A DNA stretch of 64,000 nt from Psococerastis gibbosa (GCA_963971405.1 OZ020486.1:13787419-13851418); one strand, 5' to 3'; numbered from the stretch's first letter, positions 10,029 through 22,560 are shown. A program made the numbers and translations. The notes: generated by a model not told the origin, from the letters alone.

Positions 10029-13000
10029 GGCACGCAAGGCTTGCGCCTCGGGCTCTTGCTCGGCCATGGCTCTCTCCAGGAAGGCCAACGTAGAAGAAGT
10101 GTACCTGTGTCCACGGACGTCGCTCAATGCTTCGCTTTTGGCTAAAGCCCCTTTCGAGGCGGCCATTTTGAAGCCCAGATCTGTGATGACGCCATTTTCA
10201 ACTTGGAGGGCAAGACTGGTATCTTGTATGAGGGTACTGTTGCGGCTGACGGTGAATTTTGGTGTTTTCCCAAATCGCCAATCCCAGCTACGATACTCGT
10301 CGAGGATCTTCTCCAGGCCTAAAACAATGGATAATGGATGAGTTACAAGCAACGTTCAAAGTTACTGAGGTGCACGGCAAGTAAGGGAGGCCCATTCATG
10401 CGGATGTCGTCGATACTGGCCCAGTAATAATGAATTGTATGAGTGGACTCCAAATTTCGAAAAGAAATGAACCCCATTTAATATAGTATAATCAAAAATT
10501 ATAAAATAATAGTTTTGAGTCAGAAACATGGCTCTAATTAGGTTAGAATTAAATAAAAATGCCACTATAGTGCAGTATCTAACAAGAAACGACTTCGAAA
10601 CAAGTTATGGGGCACGCTGGGACTTACAGGAAATTTTATTGGATTGGACATTTGGTGTAGTAAAGAATGTCGGCTAATACATACATAAAGTATAACGTTA
10701 TGGGGAGCATATTAGATTCCGCCCTAAATCATACAAATTCATAAATTGTGTGCTTACCTGGAAACCACTTATCAGTTGGATTTATAAGCTGGAAACCGCG
10801 TTGTTTAGATATTTGGTGGGAACCCCCGTCCTGATGGGACATCGGAGTAGTTCGAAGGTACTCCCATCCTACGGCTTCTAGAAATTTCTCAGGCGTCATC
10901 TCATGGCAACTTTCCCGAAGATTTTTTATAGGTGATGGCACACTGCGTGTTGCGTTAGTCGATATCTCGTGCTAAAAGAAAAGAAAACCCTTCCATTAGT
11001 CTACATACCATATAAAATACTTGGCATACATTTCGACCCTGGGGCCAATCGTACATGGACAACATGAGTACACTTTAACGACATGTTTTATGTAACCAGT
11101 AAGAAATGCAGTATGAATACCCTTCATCTAATATGTTTTAGAAGGGAGTTTTAAGGTTGTTTTCAATATGTAGCCTCTTATCCGAAAAATCACAGCTGGA
11201 GATGATAAAAATTTACAGTATTCATGAGTAGGGCCTATTTCCCTTTTCCATCTCTAAATATTTTAGAGAAGAGAAGCTATTTTAATATTAGTTGCGACGT
11301 TCATGATTCTGGTAGCCAATTTGAAGGATAGTACAGTTTCCATCTCCGCATTTCATCTCTTGTTGGAGCACAGAAAAATATCGAAAGTTCTCGTAAACGT
11401 GAGAAATGCCTACTAATGTAAACATTATCAACATGTGAGAGACTGATAAGTAATTAGGCAGTTGCACACGTGACGGTTGTTTCCACCCCCCGCAGCTCTA
11501 ATGACCTCAGATAACCAATTAACCTCTGATCATGTTCAGCCATTTATCACTACTGATTCTGTGAACCCACCATTTTCTCCACATACGGTAAGATATCTCA
11601 AAAATCGAAGAGAAATGACAACGTGCTTCAAAAATGCCCGGGCTCGGGAGCATCATTTTCCCCCAATGAAATGCGAGGGTGAGGATCAATAGCATCAGAT
11701 AGACATCAAGTGTATCAAGCTTTAAAGTAGTTTTCTTATTTGTTTTAACAAAGTGGGACCGAGTTATGTTCACGGAATTAATTAATTTTAGGCAACTACA
11801 AAGAAAAATTAAAAAATTCATATAAAATACAAGCTTTCCCAAGACGCAGATGACGGATGGACTGCTATTCCGTAAAATCTGTATGTTTGCTCATAGTAGC
11901 TAACTACATAATAATCGAGGGAGAAAATGCAAATTAAGTGTAAAAGGCTGTAAATTCATGAAGGTATTATAATTTGGCTACTTTAGACTGAAATAGAAAG
12001 AAAAAATAATAGGAAAGCTCTGTCTTAAAATTCGAACACGGGATATGATAGTTTTCTGCAGTTTAGTGTAAGAAAGGGCCATTGGCCGTAATTACGCTGT
12101 TCAATAAAGACGATTTATTATTATTATGATAATGCAAATGATGCGCAACACAATTGCCGGATGTTTACAATGCGATAATTACAATTACGATTTTTTTACT
12201 CGCCTGATTTACACATGATGCAAAACAATAAAGGTAAAACAAAATTCCATGTACAGCATAATACAAATCAGGAATAATCGCAGTGTGATTGGAGCAAATT
12301 ATAACGTGACTGGGTTAATTCTTTTTTTAATTACAATTGGCTTGAGATAATTTGCCAACAATATTCTTCAATTGGGTTAGTCTGCAGTTAATTAAGTAGG
12401 CTATTGCATATAATTCGTTTAGTTGCCGCAATAGTTAGTGTTATTTTTAGTAGGGCCTCTGAAGTGACCTCGTTTTCCGATACCACGGGGGGTCGGGGTC
12501 ACCAGACGTACTTTGCTACTGTCTAGACTTAGCCAGATTTAACTGACAGACTACTAAGAAGAGAAGCACAGACTCTTAACTTAAATATGCTAGGCTCCAT
12601 AGGCTAGGAATATATAGACTGCTTATGCCATAAGCTTATGTATTGTACTACTGATACTACTGATATGTGGCAGACCTGTGATTGGTTTTCAACTTTTTGC
12701 CCACAACAAAATGTAATTTACCACCAACAATTAATACTTTTCGTTTGTTTTCGTCAATGACTTATTTTTCTTTTTAATGTCCATTCATTTGCTAATTTTT
12801 ATAGTTTTTTTTTATATTACCTGAAGAAAATATAAACAAAATGTCAAAAATATTCTTTTTTTTAATATTTAGGCCCGATCTGACGTAGTTAGCCTATGTG
12901 AGCCAATTCAATAATAATAATAGTAATAACAATAGCGTCACTTATATTATAAGTATCAGTCGTCGGATTAGGCCTAAATTATATTGTTATTTTTAATTTT

Positions 13001-15551
13001 TAGTTTATAAATCTCCCCCTCCAGGCGGCGCTACCACTCCCTCCTCAGTTGCCATGAGGACAAGGACAAGGTGTGCCGACGCCAAATCGGACACATCACA
13101 CGCCATAATCAGTCTATATACTCCAAGTCTATGCTAGGCTCTAATAGAAATACATAAGTTACAAAACAAAGGGATTCATAAAAAGAAATACAACTTTCAA
13201 CTTCACCAATTTGAAGAAAAACCCTGCAAGTGAAAGCTATTACTTCAGAAGATATTTAATTCTTCCCCTTGGAAAGATGGAATGAGAACGAGGCACGATA
13301 CCTAGTCTGCTCTTTTCTATCATTATTCCGACCAAACTTGTATACTGTAGACATTTTTAGTAGTAGAAGAAAATAAGATAGTATTTTTTATGTAATTGAA
13401 ATCGATAGGAAGTTAATTAAAAAACCGGTACGAGTGAACACGTACATGTTTTCCTATTTATTTATTAGTATACGGTATTTGACAATTATGAGTGGTTCCA
13501 ATTATCTATAATAAACAATTTAGTTACGGCTGTAATGATTTTCCCCATCCTAAAGCATTGGATTGGTAGAAAAATTTCATTAGCTAGATGTGTGCAATGC
13601 ACTAACATGATAGTTTTGTATACTGGGTGCATTTCCTATTTTTTTGTCTTTGTTTTAGAATCAAACTATCAATGGAAAAGTGACCTAGTGGGGCTTCAGA
13701 TACATTAATAACGATTAAAACATATTCATTTTAAAACAATTGTTGAGGGCGTTTTTGAGAAAATGTTTTTCGCCGTGATTTGGCCGATTTTGGTGGTTAA
13801 TAGCCTCCGAAATGGAGCTAGCCGAAAATATTTAAAATGATCCGGAGATACGATTTTTATGAACCTACAAGCCGAATTTCAACAAAATCCATCGAGTAAG
13901 TTTGCCCACAATTCTATCCACAGACAGACATTTCGTTAAAAACACTTTTATGGGTTCATCCAAACGTGTATATCCGTTGAAATCTCGAAATCAAACATTT
14001 CGACCCGCATCAGCTTTCTTTATACTACCTAACGTATAAATAGGAAAGCAAAAATTTACTTATAAGTGAAAGCTTATAAAAATATTGTATAGAATAGGCA
14101 TTTACTCACATTATTTTTGAGGAGACAGCTGCTGAGGTTTATCTTATCGGCATCAATAAGAAGGGTGCAGTGGTGATAAGCATTATTGCGGCCCAGTTTA
14201 CTCGCAGTACCAGAAATTTTGAAATAGTTGTTGTAGAGAAGGTCATCCCGGGGAGAAATGTCCACGTCCACGCCAAAGTTGCGGAGAATTGCTTTTTGGA
14301 TCACTTCAAGGTTGGCTTTGCGGTTGTACAGATTTCGAGGAGTAAAGAATGTCAGATTGACGTTTCCTTTGTCATGATAAACTGTGCCACCTAGAGCCAG
14401 GTTTAAATCAATTTTCAATTATTATTGTTATGCAAATGGAAAGATTAGAAATCTACCTTCTTATCTGCATTAATTGCGGATGCTAGCCACCAGTAAAGAT
14501 TACCTCGCAGGCACTACCTACCGAAAAAGTTAAATTCTGTATGGGTTCTGACAATCAAAATATAATTGATATAGTTTTGGGCCCATTACACAACTAAGGC
14601 GATTACTGTCGCGACTGCAACACCATAATATTTTCGAGCTAACTTGCAGCTTGATGCACATAGGCGATTTACCACCAGCTGTGTGTCTTGAAGACAGTAC
14701 GGCGATGCAGTCCATCTTTCACATTTCTTTCTGTCTCAATGTGTTCAGAGACAGTCAAACGTGTGCCATATATCGTGACATGTTCAAGAATTTCATGAAA
14801 TTTTTCAGTGTCAATTGGTCATGATGTGGTTTGGACAGATCAATTCTAGATAGGAAATAGTTTTTCGGTATGGGGTGGGCAATTAAACGCGGTTACTTCA
14901 TGAAATAGCCAGGATTTTTTTATCATATCGTATAATAGTTACATTCATTAGCGGTAGAGGAGCTGCTAGCATAGGGACAACTTTTTCATACGATCCGGTC
15001 AAATGTAGTTGACAAAATCGTTAATTTCGACCATTTAAAGATCTGATCAAATTAAATTGAGCACATTATGAAATGCAACCAATTCATGAAATGAGCAAAT
15101 CTGCGATATGATCACGACACAAGCATTGTGACAGAATATGCCCTATATTGTACTAATCAGGATAACAAGATTGACTATTCTACCTACCTCCACTGTTTCT
15201 GCGAGCTATGTCAATGCCCTGGCTCGCTAAGTAATCAACATTCGCTTCCAGCCATGGGTTTTGATGTCGGCCCACGACCACGCATGGGTTGTTGCGCCAC
15301 ACAAAGAGTATGTGGTGATTCTTGAAGTCATTATTTTTGTAGAGCCAGTCTTCGATAGCGAGATTGGTGAAGATATTATTAGATTGGGAAATAAACACAG
15401 ATTTAGTTATATTGTCATTTTTCACTTGAGGGGATTTATCTTCACTTTTGTAAGTGGAGAAATTGACACAAGCACTTTTCCTTGAAGTAAGAAAGGAATT
15501 ACAACGAAACGCAGAAATTTTACACACGGTTTTGTTGATAAAGGCAGCCAT
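10026..15551 (-). CDS. LIPT1: LIPT1, mitochondrial lipoyl(amido)transferase 1
   Basis: Four minus-strand exons: 15551-15188, 14390-14110, 10971-10758 and 10318-10026, joined in phase to 383 codons before a TGA. Motifs in order are NLAIEDWLY; GRHQNPW; RRNSGGGTVYHDKGN around residues 116-131; FKISGTASK with the lipoyl-adenylate-binding lysine at about residue 179; and INPTDKWFPG. LIPT1 moves lipoyl groups onto the E2 subunits of 2-oxoacid dehydrogenases in the mitochondrial matrix. The start is the ATG in AAGATGGCTGCC at 15551; the open frame upstream has no other ATG. The first 40 residues are rich in K, R, S and lack D and E until residue 37, as expected of a mitochondrial presequence. The stop is odd: the frame continues with protein-like sequence for 39 codons. 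Introns 2 and 3 hold repeats. Confidence 0.93.
10382..10724. mobile_element. TIR element of the GGGCGGATTCTA family, copy in LIPT1 intron 3
   Basis: The right end reads TATTAGATTCCGCCC followed by TAA, and the interior shares GTTATGGGGCACGCTGGGA and other blocks with the element at 43096-43499. The left end is degraded, so its boundary is approximate. It almost fills LIPT1 intron 3. Confidence 0.55.
10972..13626. other. LIPT1 intron 2, unique sequence
   Basis: Mostly AT-rich sequence with no gene that I can support. A short GC-richer patch at about 13010-13100 stands out from its surroundings, but I cannot identify it. Confidence 0.5.
13627..14050 (-). mobile_element. Inverse partial copy of the TTGCTTTCC TIR element
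   Basis: In LIPT1 intron 2, ending in TATAAATAGGAAAGCA, the family terminus. It shares the blocks around CAGACAGACATTTCGTTAAAA and GTTGAAATCTCGAAATC with other copies. The left edge is approximate. Confidence 0.6.
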
Positions 15552-17790
15552 CTTGAATTTAGAAAATGAAAACAAAGCAGACGATTTTGAAATTATGTTT
15601 GTAAACTTAAACTTCAAGAAACGTTGTTAAAATTTTAACTAATTATGTTTCCTTATTATTGGGGTTAAATGTCTCTTATACTAACTATTCCTAGTTGCCA
15701 AGGAGAAACGTCACAATATTGGTGGAAATTTATTAATTGTCTAAAATTGATTGGGTTTCTAAAATGCGCAACTGACACTCTTAGAGGAGCTTGCTGTAAG
15801 CTTGATGAGATGGTCGTGAAGAGCAAGGGTTTGGTGGAGCCACTTCCAAGTTTGATGCAGGATGCACGTACGCCTGAAATAAATGTACCAAAAGTGAGTT
15901 ACGAGTCTAATAACGTAAACAGTAGGTTGCAAAAGCCTAGTTAGAAAGAGCCCGCAGGTGAATATATAGGCTATTATCACCGTACCGGTGCTCTTTGTTT
16001 TATAAATTTGAAACGTAGGTGACTGTACCGACTGTAAAACCAGCTATCTTTCAAATGGACCGTAATAGTGGGCCTATTCCACAACTTCTACAACAAAATA
16101 CCGTACACATAATTAATTTCCCATACCCAAATCTAGCGGGATAGAAACGAACAAATAATCTCAGCTTGTGTTTCTGTCCCTAATTTTGGTATCCAATGAG
16201 AAAGGCTAGAGAGAATATAAAATTTTTCAAAAGAAGAAGCAGTATAGGTAGCCTAGGACAGTTGCAATAGAGAACGTAAATCATCAGATGTGTGTAGAGG
16301 TCATGAAATTATTCTAATTTTCCATTTACTTTCATTGGCGTTTATTTATGATAATTTATAACGTACTTATTCCCTGATAAGTTATTCTGTTAAATTCTTA
16401 GTATGCCTGAAGATGAGTTTAAAAAATCGCTTTTGCAGCAGGATGTGCCAGGGAGTTCGAAAGAAAGGTGACGGACGGCCTGAGGGGAAAATTTGTGTCA
16501 ACAACAAATTCAATACAATACAAAAATTAGAGTCCCTGACCAGCCAGAGCCGGATCGACCGTGTCATTCTTTCAGGCTCCAGTTCCGTTCAAAGCTGGCC
16601 GAAGTAGCGCAAGTGGCAATGAGATATTCATTACCATATCAGCAAGCATCAGATTTTAATTAAAAAATATATCTAACAGGCTAGGTAATAATTGAGCTAG
16701 ATGTCAAATCGTATAAAACTTTTAATTTGTATGATCCATTCGTCAAAGAGTTCACAATCTAGCACTATCACTTCATACTTGTCAATAAATTAGATTTAAA
16801 AATTATGAAATCTAATGAAGTATTTATTATTATATATTATTTACCTTCTAAGTGCTAAGCAATCTTGAGACTCTTCAAGTCGCATTCCTTTGATTATTTC
16901 CCTAATTTTAATGAACTGTCGGTCACTTTTTCGAATGCAAAATACTAAAAGTCGCGAATTAAAGACACAATCCAAGTTAACTGAAGGGAACTTCCAATGT
17001 TGGAAACTTGCTAGCCACGGTACACTGTGAAACAACTCAGCCGCTCTGCGCAATGTTGACTAAGAACTGAAGTTCTGGAATCTCAGCTACTTCATTTATG
17101 TGGTAGTTCGATGCTTTAAGAAGACTAGGCTGTACGTAGAAAAAGCATAAGCTATTAGGCTACTTAATTTAGAGTGACTAAGTCTCTTGACTGATGTCCG
17201 GAAATAGTTTGTTGCCGAACAGAAGTGAGACTTCAAACTTTTATTGATTAGCCTACATGTAATGCAGCCATGCTTATCACTTAACTGCTGTCAAGCCCTC
17301 ATATATTTTCAATTTCGTAAAAAAGGGTCTTCGTGTTATGCAGCTGATACTTTCGTGGCTGAGAAGCTATTGTAGTAATAAAAGTCCAGGGAGGGGCATG
17401 CTATTTAAAAAAAATCGAATTTTATTGACTTTGCAAAAATTTTCTGCTTCAATGAACCTCTTCGTTATAGGAATTCATAGAAAAATTACGTCAAATCAGA
17501 ATGTTTGGAGTCCATCATTTGATTGGTTGGGCAGAAGTATTGTCCTTTACGAAAGAGGTCCACACTACTAGTAGATTCAGGATCATTTTTCTTACAATAC
17601 GAAAATATTAAAATCGCCTGAATGTTTCCTATTTGTGGCATGAAGGTTGAACGGAATAAAGTTTGCAATGTGGATAAACAAGTAGCTTTTAAATCAGTAT
17701 CGCATATTATCATGTAACAGAAATTAGATGTACGTACGGTAAAGCGCCTATTTAACTTTGTAGGAAGCCTCTAAAGGCAGGGGAATTAGA
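15552..17790. other. Intergenic, no supported gene
   Basis: The region upstream of LIPT1. There are only short frames. One at about 15775-15893 ends in a possible GTGAGT donor but is not recognisable. A promoter for LIPT1 must lie at its left edge, but I see no diagnostic motif. Confidence 0.5.
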
Positions 17791-17937
17791 GGAAAGATGA
17801 CACGGGAAAATGAGTGGAAGCGGGATTCATACACATTCTCAACCTTGCCGGGGTGGCATGCTGACGGATTTTGTGCAGTGGTCAATATGCCACCCCGCAA
17901 GGTGGAAACTTGGGTTCGAATCCCGTTTCCGTCCATT
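17791..17937. repeat. Head-to-head palindromic pair of tRNA-like sequences
   Basis: The right half, about 17863-17936, reads as a tRNA-like unit. It has an A-box-like TGTGCAGTGG, an anticodon-arm-like CCACC/GGTGG hairpin, a perfect B box GGTTCGAATCC, and acceptor-like GACGGA...TCCGTC. The left half is an inverted, diverged copy from the anticodon arm onward (GGGTGGCAT and CGGGATTCAT are its reverse complement). The anticodon loop is a base short, so this is probably SINE-derived or a tRNA pseudogene, not a working tRNA. Confidence 0.6.
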
Positions 17938-17940
17938 TTA

Positions 17941-18159
17941 GGCGGCTATTCCACCGCCGTCGTTTTTTCAATGTGAATGTGCATGACGTAGTAGCAGACA
18001 TAATTAATAAGTCTCTACCATATTATAACATAAATTATAATAGTTAAGTTAAGTATCTACATTATAGTCTCCTTAAAATATGGTAGAGACTTTTTAATGA
18101 TGTCTGCTACCACGTCATGCACATTCACATTGAAAAACGACGTCGGTGGAATAGCCGCC
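17941..18159. mobile_element. PIF/Harbinger-like foldback MITE, 219 bp
   Basis: The ends are GGCGGCTATTCCACCG and its inverse, with TTA on both sides (17938-17940 and 18160-18162). The arms pair over about 60 bp and enclose an AT-rich core containing AAGTCTCTACCATA and TAAGTTAAGTATCTACAT. The element at 53452 has the same core and ends but different arms. The MITE sits exactly at the edge of the tRNA-like pair. Confidence 0.9.
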
Positions 18160-18164
18160 TTAGG

Positions 18165-18520
18165 GAGATTCATCTACCTATTGAGATGGCGACCAATGTT
18201 CGACTTCCGGAAAATTTCTTAACAACTTTTCATTTCATGACCCCCTGAGCCTAAAACCACCCTTCGTTCAAAATATGTATATGTATTGTTGTATGTATTT
18301 ATGTACTGTATCTCGATTTTAGGAAACACTCTTAACTTCCGTAAAAAATATCCGATTTTGATAAAACTTGGCACAAAAATTGATCATACAAATGTCTTGA
18401 TCGAGTTCGTTAACCAGCCAGATCCACTATTTAGTTACAAGATTGAAACCTTATATAATTCACATCTCAGTTAATATTGGTCGCAGAGAAATGAATTAAA
18501 ATCTGACTGAAAGCCCGTAT
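18165..18520 (-). repeat. Inverted mate of the repeat at 7195-7605
   Basis: It begins AGGGAGATTCATCTACC and continues as the reverse complement of 7195-7605. It directly follows the MITE at 17941-18159. Confidence 0.85.
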
Positions 18521-18524
18521 TATT

Positions 18525-19080
18525 ATTATCTACAATAATGGTAATCAACACTTTTTACGACAAATCAACCATTTTAAGATGGCATCCAGTCAAAGTGAAA
18601 ATAATTTCATAAGTAAAAGTTCGTAATCGTCATTGTTTGGAACACAAGAGTGTTTTGTGTGTTAATGGTCGGGAAAAGAATGAAGTAGGTATTAATTTTT
18701 ATTTTTAATGACATATTATGTACATAGCTTAGAGAACTAAAGGAAACGTGGAGTCAGCTAGCTTGCATGGAATCTCCCTACACCTGATCGGCCAGAGCCG
18801 AAAGGGATTTTTCTGTCTCCCTTTTACATTTTGAGTAACAATTTTTGGGTGTGCTATTTAGCATACATGCGAAAGTACTCTGTTCCTAGGCTTACTCATG
18901 TTTCCGTAAATTGAGTAGGCTATAAGAGAATTTATGTGCGAATTGGTTGTGGACATACAACTTTCCGTCCGTCTTTTTCATGTCTAAGTATCCGCCATGA
19001 CACTATCAGAAATCTGTATGTTTCATTTTTGCAATAAACAGCTGTTTCTTTCTCTCATCATTAAAAAAAAAAAAAAAAAA
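18525..19080 (+). mobile_element. Retroposed sequence with poly-A tail
   Basis: It contains AATAAA at about 19034, then a run of 18 A ending near 19080, as left by retroposition of a transcript. It also carries the segment CCTACACCTGATCGGCCAG at about 18778, which recurs at about 41949. No protein frame is seen and the source is unknown. The left edge is not defined. Confidence 0.4.
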
Positions 19081-19785
19081 ATCTGAAAGAAATGTTCATA
19101 CTAATGTCCATTTTGTGGCCACCGTTATTAAACTTGATTTGTGAAATATAATGGACACTGAAAATGTCTCGTCGAAGGAGATCCAAATCTGTGGCCAATT
19201 AGTGTTTAATGGTGGCCATATACTATAGATATCAAAACGTAGGGGAACATTGCTTCTGCTTTATGACATCCCATTTATGGCTTTCCTATTGATATTTCCA
19301 GTGACTTTTTTTAAGTGATTAAATAATCGTCAGTTAACCTGATCATTTGATACCGGTTTGTAGGTGCTTATTATTGCCGTATTTTATTTATTTGATGCGA
19401 AACAATACCAATGCAACATTCTAAACATTTGCCAGTTTTTTCTATTCAGCACTAGCATTTAACTTTTAACTGGCCACAATGGGCTATTTCTGGCTGTTAA
19501 CCTATTGTTTTAAGTCCTAACAATAGAAACTTATTCTTTATTTTCTTAAGAAGTGAACTGTGACCGTATCGACAACAAGTATTTGCTAATGGAACCTTAT
19601 CTAGTCTAATAACTATACGGCAAGAAGGATTGTAGTGTAAATGCCATTTGTTGATTGTAAGCTCTATGACCCCGCACCTAGCCCACGGGATGTAAACTTC
19701 CCTTGAATTAAACCGTCAAGGTCTCCCCTGTATTTTAATTAGAATGACTTAACATTCATCATGCGAATTATCTCTTGTTAGCATG

Positions 19786-19925
19786 ACTACATTTTCTGAC
19801 CATGCTTCGGAGGGCATGTAAAGCAGGCGGTCCCGGGCCTTCCTAGTTGAGTGTAAGAGAGGGCTTTATAGCCCTAACTCCGCTAGGTTGGCTTAGTAAT
19901 AGAACAAAAAAGTCCTTATTTATTT
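19786..19925 (+). mobile_element. tRNA-derived SINE, 5'-truncated copy
   Basis: This is the body and tail of the SINE family seen at 28796, 36796, 51664 and 63403: GAGGGCATGTAAAGCAGGCGG, then TTAGTAATAGAACA and a TTATTTATTT tail. The tRNA head is missing. It directly abuts the LINE fragment that starts at 19926. Confidence 0.85.
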
Positions 19926-21439
19926 ATGGTAGCCGACGTGGAGGCATTCTCGGAAGACGAAGTCAACGGTGCCCTTAGGAACATGGCCGCGGGGAAAGCC
20001 ACTGGACCTGATGGAGTGCCAATCGAAGCATTTAAGGCGCTGGACGACAGCGGTGTGACTACCATGACTAAACTGATAAATAGAATCTTGGAGGAAGCAA
20101 CTATCCCAGACAGATGGAGGGAAAGTATCGTCACGCCCATTTACAAACGCAAAGGCGACGTCCAAAGCTGCGGTAACTACCGACCGATAAAACTCATGAG
20201 CCATGCAATGAAATGGACCGAGAGGGTAGTGGAACGTAGGCTGAGGGACAAACTTGAACGTGTAATTTCCGAAAACCAGCTTGGGTTTATGAAGGGGCGA
20301 GGAACCACTGATGGTATACACATTGTGAGAACATTACAAGAAAAGTTTAGGGAAAAGAACCAGCCATTGCACCTGGGATTTGTTGACCTTGAAAAAGCAT
20401 ACGACCGAGTGCCAAGGAATCTTATCAGGGACTGTCTTAGGCAGATGAACGTGGAAGAAAAGTACATCCAACTAGTAATGAATATGTACGAAAATTCGAC
20501 AACCAGTGTGCGAACCGTGGTAGGACTCAGCGAACCGTTCAATGTTACTTATGGACTCCACCAAGGCTCAGCCTTAAGCCCGTTCCTCTTTATCGTCATC
20601 ATGGACACTATTACCCGCCACACCCAGGGAATAGCCCCTGAGAGTATTCTATTTGCCGACGACATCCTCATCACCGCCAAAACACGAAATGACCTGCAAC
20701 TGAAGCTGACAAACTGGGTCCAGGCAATAGAAAACCACGGTCTCAAAGTCAACCGTGACAAAACCAAGTACATGGAATGTTTCCAACAATCACCGGAAAC
20801 CATTGTAGTTGACGGAGTTTACATTGAGAAAGTGGAGAAATTCAAATACCTTGGAGCAACCCTAACACAAAGAGGGGGTTGTGAGGAGGATGTAAGGGGT
20901 AGGATAGCCTCCGGTTGGGCAAAGTGGCGTGATATGACGGGAGTACTCAAGGATAAGAAAATGCCTAAAAAATTAAAAGGTCGCATCTACAAACAAGTCG
21001 TACGGCCGTGCATAATTTATGGATCGGAATGCTGGGCCCCACGCGTTAAAGAAGAGCAAATGCTACACACGGCAGAGATGAGAATGCTTAGATGGTCTCT
21101 TGGTCTAACCCTAGCGGACAGACGGAGGAATGACGATATCCGGGCAGATATGCAAACGGCGAGTATCGTTGACAAAATACGTGAGCGTCGGCTGGCTTGG
21201 TGGGGTCATGTTGAGACGAAACCCCGAAGAACTTATACAGAGAGTGCGGCGGGTTCAAGTGGAGGGCAGAAGAAATGTTGGTCGCCCAAAGATCACAGTA
21301 GAGTGGAAGATTCGAGCTGACATGGGAGCGTGTGGGATCTCAGCCGCAACAGCTCAAGATAGAAAAGCCTGGAAAATCGCCTGTCGTGTCGCTGACCCCA
21401 AACCGGGATAAAGCGAAGAAAAAGAAAAGAAAAGAAGAG
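19926..21439 (+). mobile_element. 5'-truncated RTE-type LINE with frameshifted reverse transcriptase
   Basis: The open frame 19926-21320 covers most of a non-LTR reverse transcriptase. Visible landmarks are GKATGPDGVPIEA, NYRPIKLMSH, the catalytic FVDLEKAYDRV, GLHQGSALSPFLF, and the catalytic FADD at about residues 242-245, followed by the connection domain (YGSECW) and WWGHV. A one-base loss near 21208-21214 shifts the true C-terminus (RRNPEELIQRVR...GRPKITVEWK) into the frame that stops at 21411. A GAAAAAGAAAAG-type tail ends the copy near 21439. The apurinic endonuclease half is absent, so the copy is dead. The long frame suggests fairly recent insertion. Confidence 0.92.
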
Positions 21440-22289
21440 TAGCCCAATTCTTTTTTTAAACTCCTCTTTATTTTGAGACGTAATTTAATGTCAAGTCTAT
21501 TTGATTTTATTTCCTCGAATAGATTTTTAATATAGTACAGACTACTATAATAATACGTATGCCAGAGCAGAACGCATTTCTTTATAGGCCTGGGCCCATT
21601 TGGGACTTTTTAGCTTCATCCGTCCCTGGATAGAAAACCGTGCATTTCCTGCATAGCAATATGATATTTTAGTTCCAAATTGAACGATTAACACACTCTA
21701 GCGATGTTTGTAACCACAATATCAAAACAACACCCCGAGATTCAAGACACATTTATTTACCAAATTTCCTTATGGATTAGGTTTTTAAAATATCATGCAT
21801 GCTATGAGAATATGAAAATGATGTACGTTGTTATCAGACACACCGTCGAGGCGTGGACTATAACCGTTCCTTGACCTATAACATGGAGCACCCCTCTGTG
21901 GCCCTTGCCTTCTGCGATGACCTCTTGTTTTGCAAACTTCCTGACCTGCTGGCTATCATATATATTACTTTTGCACAAGACATCTTTTTGGCTCTTATAT
22001 ATTCCTTCTAGTAATTTCTATTAGCCTACAGCAATTTTGCCCATATACGGCTATGCCCAAAGGCCCACCCTGCATGACAATCCTAAGAATTAAGGAAGAC
22101 GGGAAAAATTAAAAAGCTTGGACGAACCTGAGCCTGTGTTTTTTTTTATAATATTGCACATTGTGGCCTATTGCGCCTCCAGCTGAGTATTGCTTCTAAT
22201 TTTTCCTTATTGAAGGGCTTCAATTGACACTTTTCATAGCTCATATATATAGCTGAACTATTGTCTTATCTCTGGACCAGTGCAAAATC

Positions 22290-22560
22290 TGGGAGAGAAG
22301 GAGGAACAGAGAGATTGGCGTATCCGTAGAAATAATGAGCTCTACGCGAATTACGTGAAGAACCTATCAAGAGAGCCCGCATCAGGTGGTTAGGACACGT
22401 GGAACGAATGCCAGACAACATGGCAACAAGAGCAGCCTTAAACAAGGTACCCTAAGGGAGAAGATGAGTGGGACAACCACGGATGCGATGGCTGGACGAC
22501 GTCGAGGTGGATCTGGCGACTTTTGCCCCCAGAACCAAACTATCAAGGGGCAAGCGACAC
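22290..22560 (+). mobile_element. LINE reverse-transcriptase C-terminal relic
   Basis: The frame reads IKRARIRWLGHVERMPDNMATRA, then after a stop the GQPRMRWLDDVEVDL block, both typical of the end of RTE-like and related LINE proteins. Stops interrupt it. Confidence 0.65.

Noticed and set aside
9886..10341. A 151-codon plus-strand ORF
   Set aside because: It is the antisense of the LIPT1 last exon and its extension. The minus-strand frame has conserved protein sequence; this one has none I recognise.
15669..15944. Possible exon ending at a GTGAGT donor near 15893
   Set aside because: No recognisable protein sequence, no acceptor partner, and overlapping frames on both strands are similar in length.
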